This document shows positions 1-8,848 of a DNA stretch of 64,000 bases, in pieces. The notes below the pieces were generated by a model. That model was not told where the DNA came from and did no database searches. It saw only the letters and a list, made by a program, of their open reading frames with translations. The translations under genes were made by a program, and so were the position numbers. Within the stretch, counting starts at the first letter, position 1. Each line of letters begins with the position of its first letter. Source of the stretch: CAZGDB01 sp964524705 (lineage in GTDB: Bacteria > Pseudomonadota > Gammaproteobacteria > Berkiellales > Berkiellaceae); contig CAZGDB010000006.1 in assembly GCA_964524705.1 (NCBI GenBank), positions 1 through 64,000 of the forward strand. The letters run 5' to 3'.

Positions 1-248
1 TTAAATCCTGGCGATTATGTCTCCCAAGCTTCAAGTTCAGTCGCTACAGGTTCGCAAGATTTTAACCCAGAAACGGTATTGCGTCCTGCTTCTCCTAGGG
101 TAACGCTTGGATATAGAGCCGAGGGAGGGATGGCTTTTGAGAACAGCATACACGGATACCAGCGGCAAATTCAAAAGAAGAGATGAGAGCGGCACGTTTG
201 AAAAGATTTGATAATAATGGCCCGGGCAGCAATCCTGGCAAAAGATAG
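1..248 (+). pseudogene. frameshifted 3' end of a repeated gene ending in an Arg-rich tail
   Basis: Frame 1 reads as a protein tail starting LNPGDYVSQASSS and ending at a stop near 187. The end of the related protein (RAARLKRFD and a short divergent tail) continues in another frame to a stop near 248. The segment is a close copy of the minus-strand gene at the other end of the window (63650-64000), with almost the same wording for the first 40 codons. Two to three bases appear lost near 130-140, which causes the frame change. Only the 3' part lies in the window, so this may be a decayed duplicate. The function of the family is not recognised. Confidence 0.6.
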
Positions 249-545
249 ACAGAGTCAGCGAACCCAGCTCGGATACGAAAGAAGCAAGATTTTGAGACGA
301 ACTACTGGTCACAAACCCCCATCATTCCTGAGTATGCCGATACTCACCAGTGCCTGATGGGGTATAGATAGAAGGCCTGTATATGCTATCTATATAGGCA
401 TAATTCAAACAAACTTATCCTTATATAGGTAAAATGTCTGCAAGATCGATGCTTTTTGCTTTATATGACCGAACATCAGGTTTGTGGCTTATACTAATAT
501 TAGTTTTTCAACTTAAATGATTAATAGATTCAAGGGGTTAACAGC
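249..545. other. intergenic region before the membrane-protein gene
   Basis: No coding frame with family resemblance is visible here. The stretch is AT-rich, with several TATA-like words (around 385, 420 and 490), so the promoter of the following gene probably lies here, but no -35/-10 pair stands out. A purine-rich AAGGGG at about 532-537 lies eight bases before the ATG at 546 and is the likely ribosome binding site. Confidence 0.4.
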
Positions 546-1994
546 ATGCCTCAAGCACCTTTAGAACCTTCCAGCCGCTTAATCTTGCAGCATAAACGTG
601 AGGAGCATGAGGCTATTCAGGATACGGCTGAGCTTGCTTTATATGGTGGTCTTGCGTGTTTGTCTCGTACCCCTGAATTATCTGCAAAATCCTTACCGTT
701 ATGGGCGGAGTTTTTAGGGGGTGCATTTATTGCGGGCGTTTCTTTAATTGAAACCACGCGTTTGGCTTATCATAATAAAGATTGGATTGCAGCTTTAGAT
801 ACGCGTGTAACAGCTTTTTTACGGCATGCAGATCTGCAAACCTTGCAAAAAGATACTAATGTCGTAACACGTACAGATATTGAAAAAGCATGTTTGGGTG
901 CATTAAAAAAGGAAATAACAAAAGATGTCTTGTATGCAGGATTCTTACAGTCCTTATCGCTCGCTGGACTTGTGTTTTCAGTAGGTCAACTGTCTCCCCC
1001 AACCTTTGCGATTACCGCCCTGCTCTCTTTGGGGATTTTCACAGCTGGTGGGTTTGTGACGGCAGTGATGGCTTATAAATTTCGTAAACAAGTAGAAAAA
1101 AATTGTCAGGAATTTTTTCAGAATAAAGAAAACGATGCATTGTTTGAAGAAACTTTAGAACGATTAAAGACAATAAAAGAAACGTATAAAAAACGTACTC
1201 TATTTGAAACTATATTGCATCGCATAAAACAGGCACTAAGTCCATTGTTTTTTATAATGCAAATCATGAGAATAGCAGAAGATTTTTTTACAGCATTCAA
1301 AGTTATCGCTCCCGTTATGAGCTTAGCAACCTCCATGCTATCCGCAATAGTTAACCCTGTCACGAACTATTGGGCTCGTCAACGTTATTTATTACCTGAA
1401 AATAAAGACTTATTTAAACAAAAAATAGTTTTCGAGAATATTTTTTCTAAAAAATACATTTTTTTCGGTAAAAGTAAATTAGATCTGTTTCGTGAGGAAG
1501 CTAAAAAACTAAATGTCAGTTTTGATAGTGATGCAGAGGAGCATAGAGTTTGTCAGGATTATTATAAAAAAAAGGATTTTTTTGAATTTGCAAGCAAACA
1601 AAATAAGAGTATTTCTCAGAAGGATTTTGAGAAACACAAAATACGTAGCTTTGTAAAAAAAGATGTTTGGACTTCCGGGATGATTAACACTTTCTACGTC
1701 TCGAGTTTTTTTATAGGGTTGGGGATGTTTTTCCCTCCCCTATTGATTCCTAGTTTGGCTATAGCAGCCATTGCTGCGGTTGCAGGGGTCATTACAACAG
1801 CCATTGTGGCGCACAAGGAGGCCAATAAATTTGAAGAGGCTTTTAGTGATGATGTAAAGGTTAGCTCTATAGAGCAAACGCCAACCCCTAATTCAGATAC
1901 CAAAAGATTTTCTGATGCATCAAAAACCATACCACTCAACATCTCAACACTAGAAAATACACTTGTTGATAGAGATAAAAAACACCCGCTATAG
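546..1994 (+). CDS. multi-hairpin membrane protein, Inc-like effector candidate
   Basis: Not recognised as a known family (482 aa). It has several paired hydrophobic segments: about 129-148 with 153-176, and about 379-398 with 401-424, each pair split by a short loop containing Pro-Pro. Weaker hydrophobic stretches lie near 28-70 and 245-275. The two strong hairpins and the charged helix before each (ending KDV) resemble one another, suggesting an internal duplication. Between hairpins the chain is charged and rich in Lys and Glu. There is no signal peptide. Closely spaced helix pairs without a signal peptide are the hallmark of chlamydial Inc proteins, so insertion into a host membrane is possible, but that is inference. 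An AAGGGG sequence precedes the ATG. Confidence 0.55.
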   Translation: MPQAPLEPSSRLILQHKREEHEAIQDTAELALYGGLACLSRTPELSAKSLPLWAEFLGGAFIAGVSLIETTRLAYHNKDWIAALDTRVTAFLRHADLQTLQKDTNVVTRTDIEKACLGALKKEITKDVLYAGFLQSLSLAGLVFSVGQLSPPTFAITALLSLGIFTAGGFVTAVMAYKFRKQVEKNCQEFFQNKENDALFEETLERLKTIKETYKKRTLFETILHRIKQALSPLFFIMQIMRIAEDFFTAFKVIAPVMSLATSMLSAIVNPVTNYWARQRYLLPENKDLFKQKIVFENIFSKKYIFFGKSKLDLFREEAKKLNVSFDSDAEEHRVCQDYYKKKDFFEFASKQNKSISQKDFEKHKIRSFVKKDVWTSGMINTFYVSSFFIGLGMFFPPLLIPSLAIAAIAAVAGVITTAIVAHKEANKFEEAFSDDVKVSSIEQTPTPNSDTKRFSDASKTIPLNISTLENTLVDRDKKHPL

Positions 1995-2049
1995 AATTAC
2001 ACTATACTACTGATATTGGTATTTATATTAGGATAGAAATGGTGTAATT

Positions 2050-4038
2050 ATGCCAATATATACAATCCAAGCCACCAAAAAAAATGCTTCTTTCTCTCAT
2101 GCCATAACAGAACACTATGCTTACCTTAGAGACAAACAGGATGCCCCACAGTTTTTAAAAGACTTTATGCGTTCCAATCTAGATGACTCTACTAAAAAGA
2201 TCTTTGCAGAAATACTTTATGCCGTCATGAAAGAAGCCGCCGAATCCGAGCATGAGAAAAAATTAGTGACACTGCTTGAGCCAGAGATAAACAAAGAAAA
2301 TATAAATGCAGTATTTGCAGACGAGGGGGACAAAGGTGTAATAATGGACTTGCTTTCCCGATATTTAAAAAACAAAAAAGAACCCTACGATTCTACATTC
2401 TTGAATTTTAAAAAAATATTACCCTTTAATCAGAGTGTTGGAGCCCTAATGGGGTTGGCAGGAGGTCATGGTTTTTTTACAATCATATCAAACGTAGGTA
2501 ACCTATCAAACAAGAGTGTCACACTATCTTATGAAGTTCTAACAGCGCCAGCAGAGCTTAATGGGCAAGATGATTATAAACTTATGGCTGTTTTAAAAGG
2601 TTTGGAGGGTGAAGGTAAAAATGAGAAAAAAAAATCATTACTGCAATCAAAAAAAATTGAATGGACATTCCGTGGCAAACAATACAACGCCGTCATAGAC
2701 AGAAATTTTTTAATAATCAAAAAAAACGGTGAACTTTTTAGAAGTTTTCCTGTTATGATCACAACCTCCTCTATAAGCAATAGATTTGACACCACTGAAG
2801 ACGATATGGAGTTATCTTTTTCTGTAAATGGAACTCAGGAACACATTGATGCCTTTAAAGAAAAATACGCCGCCTCTGAAGTGGAAAAACCTGACCCACC
2901 AGGTTTTTTTAGGCGCATGTTTTTACGTTTCCAGGATACTTTACGTTCTATAAATTATAGCATAAAGTCTTTTTTTGCTTCAATAGGCTCAAAGATATTT
3001 TATAATGTTTCTGAAAAAATAGTAACACAGAAACCTTCAGAATATCACCCTGCTTCACTACACTATTCCGGTGATGAAAAATCATATACAGGCTCAGAAT
3101 ATGAAAGTGTTGGTAATCGTCCCACAAGTATTATCAGCCCCAGCAGATCTGTTGCCTCTGTATCTGCAGATGAGGAATCTCTAGGTTTGAGATTACGTCA
3201 ATCTGTAGTTAGTTCAGGCTCTGATTCAGAACCTGCAGGTGTCTTCGAAGACTATAATTTAGTTGATACTGTTGCTGACGGAAACTGTGGGTTTAACGCC
3301 CTTGCTTTGCGTTTAAGAGATGAAGCAAAATCTGTTGCTAATTTAGATGCGCATTCTTTGTTATTAAAGGAAATGGCGGACTCTAATAAAAACGACCGTG
3401 AGTTTCAAAAAGAATTTGGACCAAAAGTGCGCGCCTATGCGTGCAAAGCGTATCATGCTTATATTGAAAAACAATCCGATTTAAATGTTGTAAAAAAACA
3501 CCATAGACAACTATATAAATATATCGAGGATGCAATCAATAAGATTGATTTTGATGTTTCTGAGTTAAGAAAAAAAGCGGCACTAGTACCCGATCTGACT
3601 GCACAAGATAAGGCTTCAATTGATTCTCAAGTAAGTGAACTCCTTGCTAAAAAAGAACAATTACAAAAAGACCACTCCTCTCCAGAACATAAAAAAACTA
3701 AAAAAATACGACCCCCTAGAACGCCTGAGGAACGATTACTGCGCGCACAAAAACGCTTAGGACGCCATAAAATGCGTGCTCAAAAAATCATAGATGAAGT
3801 AGTGGCAAACCCCACTACATGGGTAGATGATCATACGCTTAATTTTGCGGCCACCTCCTTAGGGTTTTCTTTAAAAATAGAAAAACAAGATAGCCCTCCC
3901 TATGAACTTGCCGACACGAAGGTCAACCAATATTTCAAAAAACCAGAGGATGCACCCGTAGTGCATTTATTAAATACACAAGGCAACCATTGGACTTACT
4001 TACGACACCAACCCCCTCTATTGAGGGCGGAACATTAA
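2050..4038 (+). CDS. OTU-like cysteine protease, putative deubiquitinase effector
   Basis: A 662-aa protein with an OTU-type papain fold at its C-terminus. The catalytic cysteine motif ADGNCGFNAL places Asp410 and Cys413; the histidine motif GNHWTYL places His647. Between them lies a long charged helical insertion (about 470-590). The first 400 residues are unrecognised, with Lys-rich stretches and a Ser-rich linker near 340-400. OTU enzymes cleave ubiquitin from proteins. Bacteria lack ubiquitin, and OTU effectors are known from Legionella and Chlamydia, so secretion into a host cell is the likely setting. No signal peptide is seen. The reading frame ends soon after the histidine motif, and another frame continues with plausible protein sequence, so the last residues may be altered by a frameshift. 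Confidence 0.75.
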   Translation: MPIYTIQATKKNASFSHAITEHYAYLRDKQDAPQFLKDFMRSNLDDSTKKIFAEILYAVMKEAAESEHEKKLVTLLEPEINKENINAVFADEGDKGVIMDLLSRYLKNKKEPYDSTFLNFKKILPFNQSVGALMGLAGGHGFFTIISNVGNLSNKSVTLSYEVLTAPAELNGQDDYKLMAVLKGLEGEGKNEKKKSLLQSKKIEWTFRGKQYNAVIDRNFLIIKKNGELFRSFPVMITTSSISNRFDTTEDDMELSFSVNGTQEHIDAFKEKYAASEVEKPDPPGFFRRMFLRFQDTLRSINYSIKSFFASIGSKIFYNVSEKIVTQKPSEYHPASLHYSGDEKSYTGSEYESVGNRPTSIISPSRSVASVSADEESLGLRLRQSVVSSGSDSEPAGVFEDYNLVDTVADGNCGFNALALRLRDEAKSVANLDAHSLLLKEMADSNKNDREFQKEFGPKVRAYACKAYHAYIEKQSDLNVVKKHHRQLYKYIEDAINKIDFDVSELRKKAALVPDLTAQDKASIDSQVSELLAKKEQLQKDHSSPEHKKTKKIRPPRTPEERLLRAQKRLGRHKMRAQKIIDEVVANPTTWVDDHTLNFAATSLGFSLKIEKQDSPPYELADTKVNQYFKKPEDAPVVHLLNTQGNHWTYLRHQPPLLRAEH

Positions 4039-4082
4039 CTTTTTTTGACGCAACTGCAGATTACCACTACCATAAGTGTTAG

Positions 4083-5318
4083 ACATGGCAGTTAGAAGTT
4101 GGTTATCTGAAAAATACCACCCCCTATATTAAACCCCTCTTTTTAGAAGGCGGCTCTTGTGATTTTCGGGCATTAGCCACAGAGCTAGGAGTCACTGAAG
4201 GGTACAACCGTTCTGAAACCCCCAGCATGCTGTTAGCAACGAATGATGCGCAGGCCATTCAAACCTTTTTACTAGAATACCGACACCAACCACTGACCTA
4301 CCGCCTTTATCTAAAAGAAATCGAACGACTCGTATTATGGTGTGTGTATGCTTTACAAATGAGCGTTTCAGATCTTAAACGCGAACACCTGATTCAATAT
4401 CAAGAATTTTTACGTGACCCGCAACCATCAGCTGTTTGGTGTGGACCCAAAAAGAACCGTGCCTTACGTTCAGGTGAGGTGAACCCTGAATGGCGCCCTT
4501 TTGTAAGTGGGTTATCTGCTCCTACATTGCGTAAATCTACTAGCGTGCTAGATAGTTTTTTTAACTATCTAGTTCAGCATAACTATCTCTCTGGTAACCC
4601 TATGGCCATTGATAAACGGAAAAAAGGTGTAAAATCTAACTCTACAGACCGCTGGCTAGAACGTGAAGAAATCGTTGGAACCTTAGAAGCCTTGTCTCTC
4701 TATGAGCAAGAAAATCCCACCAAAAGCTTTGAAGTTGCGCGTGCGCAATATATTATTTTAACCTTATTTTACACCGGACTTCGTTTAGCTGAAGTCAGCC
4801 AGCATACCATGGGTAACTTTGTGCTCATGGAAGATCACTGGTACCTTAAAGTTGTTGGTAAAGGCCAAAAATTACGCAGTATTGTGGTTGTAGATGAATA
4901 CCTAGAGGTCTTGGTTCGCTTCAGAAAAGCTTTAGAGCTAGATTCCCCCTTCCCCACTTATGGGGAAACCACCCCACTCATCCCGGCACTAGATAAACGC
5001 TCTAGCATTACGGATAACCGTGTGAGTCAAATTTTACGCTGGGCTTTTGATATTGGAGCAGCACATTTTGAAAAACTCTCCCAGGAAGGCTCTGACCAAA
5101 GTTTTTTTTATGTTCCTAAGGCCTCTAAATTACGCCAGGCCTCTGCGCACTGGATAAGGCACTCTTATGGTACCTATTTAGTAAAATCAGGCTGCCCTAT
5201 TGAAAAGGTACGTCAGTTAATGGGGCACGCAGATATTTCCACAACGATGATTTATGTGCACTTTGCAAAGTCTGATTTAATCGCTGCCGTGAGCAAGTTA
5301 TCTTTAAATGAGGATTAA
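4083..5318 (+). CDS. tyrosine site-specific recombinase (phage integrase family)
   Basis: The catalytic set of tyrosine recombinases is complete: Arg in TGLRLAE, Lys in GKGQK, HxxR in HWIRH, His in LMGHAD, and the nucleophile Tyr in MIYVHF near the C-terminus. An N-terminal SAM-like DNA-binding domain starts around AIQTFLLEY. The first ATG is at 4227, giving 363 aa. The frame is open from 4083, and the extra residues (GVTEGYNRSE and neighbours) resemble the N-terminal extension I recall in related plasmid or phage integrases, so the start may be lost or non-standard. The coordinates cover the open frame. The gene sits directly behind the OTU gene in an accessory segment. No attachment site or element boundary was recognised, and it may be a mobile-element remnant. 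Confidence 0.75.
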   Translation, partial: TWQLEVGYLKNTTPYIKPLFLEGGSCDFRALATELGVTEGYNRSETPSMLLATNDAQAIQTFLLEYRHQPLTYRLYLKEIERLVLWCVYALQMSVSDLKREHLIQYQEFLRDPQPSAVWCGPKKNRALRSGEVNPEWRPFVSGLSAPTLRKSTSVLDSFFNYLVQHNYLSGNPMAIDKRKKGVKSNSTDRWLEREEIVGTLEALSLYEQENPTKSFEVARAQYIILTLFYTGLRLAEVSQHTMGNFVLMEDHWYLKVVGKGQKLRSIVVVDEYLEVLVRFRKALELDSPFPTYGETTPLIPALDKRSSITDNRVSQILRWAFDIGAAHFEKLSQEGSDQSFFYVPKASKLRQASAHWIRHSYGTYLVKSGCPIEKVRQLMGHADISTTMIYVHFAKSDLIAAVSKLSLNED

Positions 5319-5608
5319 GCCTGTTCTGCATCTGCAGGCGGCTTAAACATGAACTGTTCAGGCTCTACCTGTAATTCAGAACGGCTTTTTTTTATTAGAA
5401 AGTCTAAGAGATTAGGTTGAACCAAATAAAACGTCAATAAGGGTAAATATAAGATAAATAAACCAATACTAATTTGTTCACGGTGTTTACGGTCATGAAA
5501 TAATGCAAAGGCGATGATAAGTCCACTAAAAACAACCCCTAAAGCAACTAGGTGCACCCAGAAAGGTAATGCACCCATATTATCTCTAAAGTTCGTTAAA
5601 ACAGACAT
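5315..5608 (-). CDS. small two-helix membrane protein downstream of uraA
   Basis: A protein of about 97 aa with hydrophobic segments near residues 15-37 and 47-65 and a charged C-terminus. I do not recognise the family. The ATG at 5608 is preferred over one 21 bases upstream because AGGAAC lies five bases before it. It follows uraA by seven bases on the same strand, so the two are probably co-transcribed. Its 3' end overlaps the recombinase gene by four bases, tail to tail. Role unknown; an inner-membrane location is likely. Confidence 0.6.
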   Translation of the reverse strand: MSVLTNFRDNMGALPFWVHLVALGVVFSGLIIAFALFHDRKHREQISIGLFILYLPLLTFYLVQPNLLDFLIKKSRSELQVEPEQFMFKPPADAEQA

Positions 5609-5615
5609 ATTGTTC

Positions 5616-6893
5616 CTATGTACTGACAACTAAAGCGGGTTTATTACGATGCAACAATAAGTTCAAAATTATCCCAACGATAGCAGCTAAAGCAATACCA
5701 CTTAAATCTACTTGGCCCACTTTAAAGATGATCCCACTAACTGGAATCACTAAGATTATGGCAGCAACCATCATAGAGCGTGGCTCCAATAAATCCTCTT
5801 TAGCTTCTACCAAGATATTTAATCCAATGACTGCAATAGTTCCAAATAATAACATTAATACCCCACCCATCACTGGCGTTGGAATAGTCTGTAAAAATGC
5901 ACCAATTTTAGCGTTAAAAGCTAAAGCAATTGCAAAAAAAGCTGCCCATGTCATATTTGCTGGGTTAAAAGCACGGGTCATGGCAACTCCAGCAGTTACT
6001 TCTGCATAGGTAGTATTAGGTGGTCCGCCTAAGCATGCCGCCATCGTAGAGGCAATTCCATCTCCTAACAAAGTTTTGTCTAAACCTGGATTCTTTAAAT
6101 AATCTTTACCAGTAATGGTACTGATAGCAACCACATCACCAACATGTTCAATAGTAGTGACGAGTGCTACTGGCATGATGAACAAAATTGCTTCCCAGTT
6201 CCAAGTCGGTGTTACAAATTTTGGGATCTGCCAGTAAGGTGCAGCTTGCACCACACTTAAATCGACCATGCCATAAAAGTAAGCGGCAACATAACCAACT
6301 ACAATGCCAGTCAAAATAGGCACCAGACTCATTACCCCTTTTCCAAAGGCACGCGTTAAAAAAGTTGCAGCTAGGGCTAAAAAGGCAACCATTAAAGCTT
6401 GGCTTTCAGGATGTATTTGTGTTGCACCATCACCTGTTTGTCCCATAGCCATATGGGCCGCTACAGGCGCTAAAATCAAGCCTATGGACATGATAATAGG
6501 ACCGGTGATAATGGGAGGGAATACTTTTAGAAGCCATTCACGGCCTCGTACGCGCACTAAAAGACTTAATAATAAATACACTACCCCACTAGAAGCTAAA
6601 CCACATAAAGTGCCACTTACCCCCCAGGTTTGAACGCCGTAGATGGTTGGTGCGATAAAGGCAAAGGAAGAGCCTAAAAATATGGGGATCTGCCCCTTTG
6701 TAATTACTTGAAATATTAAAGTGCCAAGCCCAGCTGTAAATAAAGCTACACAAGGGTCTAGACCGGTTAAAATAGGGACTAAAACTAAAGCACCAAAGGC
6801 AATAAAGAGGTTTTGAAGCCCCAATAAAGCAGCAGTAGGCTTAAATGAAAATTGATAGGCAGAAGAGGAAGTAGTAGCGTTTTTTATAGTCAT
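5616..6893 (-). CDS. uraA: uracil/xanthine permease (NCS2 family)
   Basis: A 425-aa integral membrane protein with the NCS2 signatures: the N-terminal QNLFIAFGALVLVPILTGLDP, an SSFAF motif in the third helix region and the IEHVGDVVAIS motif of the substrate site. The family imports uracil, xanthine or uric acid with protons or sodium. The histidine and glutamate of the IEHVGD motif and the overall match favour a uracil permease of the UraA type, but the substrate cannot be fixed from the sequence alone. It has about twelve to fourteen hydrophobic segments and normal length. A small membrane-protein gene follows directly. Uracil uptake fits an organism that salvages host pyrimidines, although pyrG and dcd are also present. 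Confidence 0.85.
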   Translation of the reverse strand: MTIKNATTSSSAYQFSFKPTAALLGLQNLFIAFGALVLVPILTGLDPCVALFTAGLGTLIFQVITKGQIPIFLGSSFAFIAPTIYGVQTWGVSGTLCGLASSGVVYLLLSLLVRVRGREWLLKVFPPIITGPIIMSIGLILAPVAAHMAMGQTGDGATQIHPESQALMVAFLALAATFLTRAFGKGVMSLVPILTGIVVGYVAAYFYGMVDLSVVQAAPYWQIPKFVTPTWNWEAILFIMPVALVTTIEHVGDVVAISTITGKDYLKNPGLDKTLLGDGIASTMAACLGGPPNTTYAEVTAGVAMTRAFNPANMTWAAFFAIALAFNAKIGAFLQTIPTPVMGGVLMLLFGTIAVIGLNILVEAKEDLLEPRSMMVAAIILVIPVSGIIFKVGQVDLSGIALAAIVGIILNLLLHRNKPALVVST

Positions 6894-6948
6894 ATAACTA
6901 CCTATTAGGCATATTCTAGCTTCCTCATACTGCCATGATTTCCCTTTT

Positions 6949-7626
6949 TTAGCAAGTAACCTTAAAAGTATCTCGTTGTAGTGCGAAGGTGTGGGTTTGA
7001 GTTGGCTGTAGCCTGCTCTTTTGCACGTGTGTGGGTTGATGTGAGTATAGCTGTGGTTGCCTGCGAGGTTCTAAATGAGCTACATGCGGATGTGGTTGTG
7101 CATACTGGGCTGGGAATTGTTGCGGGTATCCTAGATACGCATGATAAATGCGTCGCATACGCTCATCCGTTTGTCCATGCTCATCCATAGGGTCTTGAGG
7201 TTGTGGCATAATTCTCAGGGTGTCAAGGATACCTTCTATTGCGTATCCTTTTTTACGCATAAAAGTAGCTGCAAAAATATCTGCTTGCTGTTCCTTTATG
7301 TCAGCTGGCACATGCGGCCGCCCCATTGAATCTTGATGTATGAGATGCCCCCATTCATGAGCTAACCAAAAAATAACACTCCCCTCATTTCCACCTAGAT
7401 CACTAAAACCAATCACAGCTTGATGATTATAAGAAACGGTGTTCATAAATGGATCTACAGAAATAAGAAAATCTTGGCCAGTATACTCTGCTAATTCTTG
7501 TTTTATACGATTTAAAAGCTGCATACGTTGAGGAAAAAACTGTTGTGCTTTAAGATGTTGGAAATGTAACACTTGGTCAAAAACATGGTGTGGAAGCGGA
7601 CGGTATTCTAAAATAGGATTAAACAT
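6949..7626 (-). CDS. zinc metallopeptidase-like protein with HEWGH motif
   Basis: A 225-aa protein from the ATG at 7626, which has AAGGAGG five bases upstream; an ATG eight codons earlier lacks such a site. The motif HEWGH at about residues 90-94 is the HExxH zinc site of metallopeptidases, and the following EQQAD (about 112-116) may supply the third ligand, as in gluzincins. The tail from about 165 is rich in His, Pro and Gln and looks unstructured. There is no signal peptide or membrane segment, so it is cytoplasmic or secreted by a non-Sec route. It resembles minimal M48-like or anti-restriction-type peptidases, but the exact family is unclear. Confidence 0.6.
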   Translation of the reverse strand: MFNPILEYRPLPHHVFDQVLHFQHLKAQQFFPQRMQLLNRIKQELAEYTGQDFLISVDPFMNTVSYNHQAVIGFSDLGGNEGSVIFWLAHEWGHLIHQDSMGRPHVPADIKEQQADIFAATFMRKKGYAIEGILDTLRIMPQPQDPMDEHGQTDERMRRIYHAYLGYPQQFPAQYAQPHPHVAHLEPRRQPQLYSHQPTHVQKSRLQPTQTHTFALQRDTFKVTC

Positions 7627-7831
7627 AAGGACCTCCTTGTTTAAAACCATGTAAGAAATTCAACTTACCTTTTAACCATAGTTGAGAGTTATCAACTGCG
7701 CAAAATGTTCTGCTGGTAGGTCTTTCGGGGAAGATAAAGAAAAAATGGGAAAAGAGAGCTGCCCAGGCTTGTTAGCAGTTATCAAAGGAATAGCGTTAAT
7801 AGCTCAATCGCACGATCGCCTATAGAAAAGT

Positions 7832-7860
7832 CTTTCAGAACTCAAAAATATACGTATAAT
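7832..7860 (+). promoter_or_regulatory. candidate sigma-70 promoter of ttcA
   Basis: A perfect -10 box TATAAT at 7855-7860 stands 17 bases after a weak -35 CTTTCA at 7832-7837, about 38 bases before the ttcA start. The rest of 7651-7831 between the metallopeptidase and ttcA shows nothing recognisable. Confidence 0.45.
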
Positions 7861-7898
7861 GCCAGTTGGTTTTCTTAATCTAAAATAAGCACTGCAGT

Positions 7899-8774
7899 AT
7901 GTTTTCAGAGTGGCAACAACAATACCTACACAGCAAAATTGAAAAAAAACTTTTACATTACACCGGTAAGGCTATTGAGTATTTTAACTTAATTCAGTCA
8001 GGCGACAAGGTTTTGGTATGCGTTTCCGGTGGTAAAGACTCCTTTACCATGGCTACCCTACTCAATATTCTGCGCTTAAAGACTAACCATAAATTTTCTA
8101 TGCAAGTGCTCACGCTTGATCAAGGGCAACCAGGTTGGGAGGATGCGGGATTACGCGAGTATTTCACAAAAATGAATATCCCATTTGAAGTGCTTCGCGA
8201 AGATACTTTTAGTATTGTAAAAGAAAAAATAGAACCTGGTAAAACCTACTGTTCCCTCTGCTCCCGTTTAAGACGTGGAGTGATTTATGGGTATGCCCGT
8301 AAACATGGGTTTAATAAAATTGCCTTGGGGCATCATCGTGATGATTTAGTACATACTGTCCTTATGTCTATGTTCTATATGGGTGAAATATCTAGTATGC
8401 CACCTAAGTTATTAACCGATGATAAAAGACATATTGTGATCCGCCCTTTGGCATTCTGCCAAGAAAAGGACATCATCGCTTACTCCAATGAACGTAAGTT
8501 TCCGATCATCCCCTGTCAGTTGTGTGGAAATCAGGAAAATCTAGCACGCCAGCGCATCAAAGCCTTGGTACATAACCTATCTATCGATAACCCTAAGATC
8601 CCAAGCAACATTCTACACTCCCTTCAATCAGTACAGGTCTCCCAATTGATGGATAAGGATTTATGGAATTTTAAAGATCTCGAAAAACAACAAGTGACTC
8701 ACGATATTAAGTTAGTTAGCAGGTTGTCAGAGAATGAACCGCTAACAGAATTAACCAGTGAACCGTGGGAATAA
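7899..8774 (+). CDS. ttcA: tRNA 2-thiocytidine(32) synthetase
   Basis: A 291-aa PP-loop ATPase that thiolates cytidine 32 of certain tRNAs. The PP-loop SGGKDS is at residues 43-48, the CxxC pair at Cys118/Cys121, and a second CQLC pair at Cys206/Cys209; TtcA uses these cysteines to hold an Fe-S cluster. The motif GHHRDD follows at about 144-149. Length is typical. It stands alone with its own upstream promoter-like box, and a MAPEG gene follows on the same strand. Confidence 0.93.
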   Translation: MFSEWQQQYLHSKIEKKLLHYTGKAIEYFNLIQSGDKVLVCVSGGKDSFTMATLLNILRLKTNHKFSMQVLTLDQGQPGWEDAGLREYFTKMNIPFEVLREDTFSIVKEKIEPGKTYCSLCSRLRRGVIYGYARKHGFNKIALGHHRDDLVHTVLMSMFYMGEISSMPPKLLTDDKRHIVIRPLAFCQEKDIIAYSNERKFPIIPCQLCGNQENLARQRIKALVHNLSIDNPKIPSNILHSLQSVQVSQLMDKDLWNFKDLEKQQVTHDIKLVSRLSENEPLTELTSEPWE

Positions 8775-8848
8775 CGGGTATTTGCAAAGAACCTTAACAT
8801 CCGTTAGCCTTGTATAAACGTTTTTAACCTATTTGAGAGTTTTTGAAC

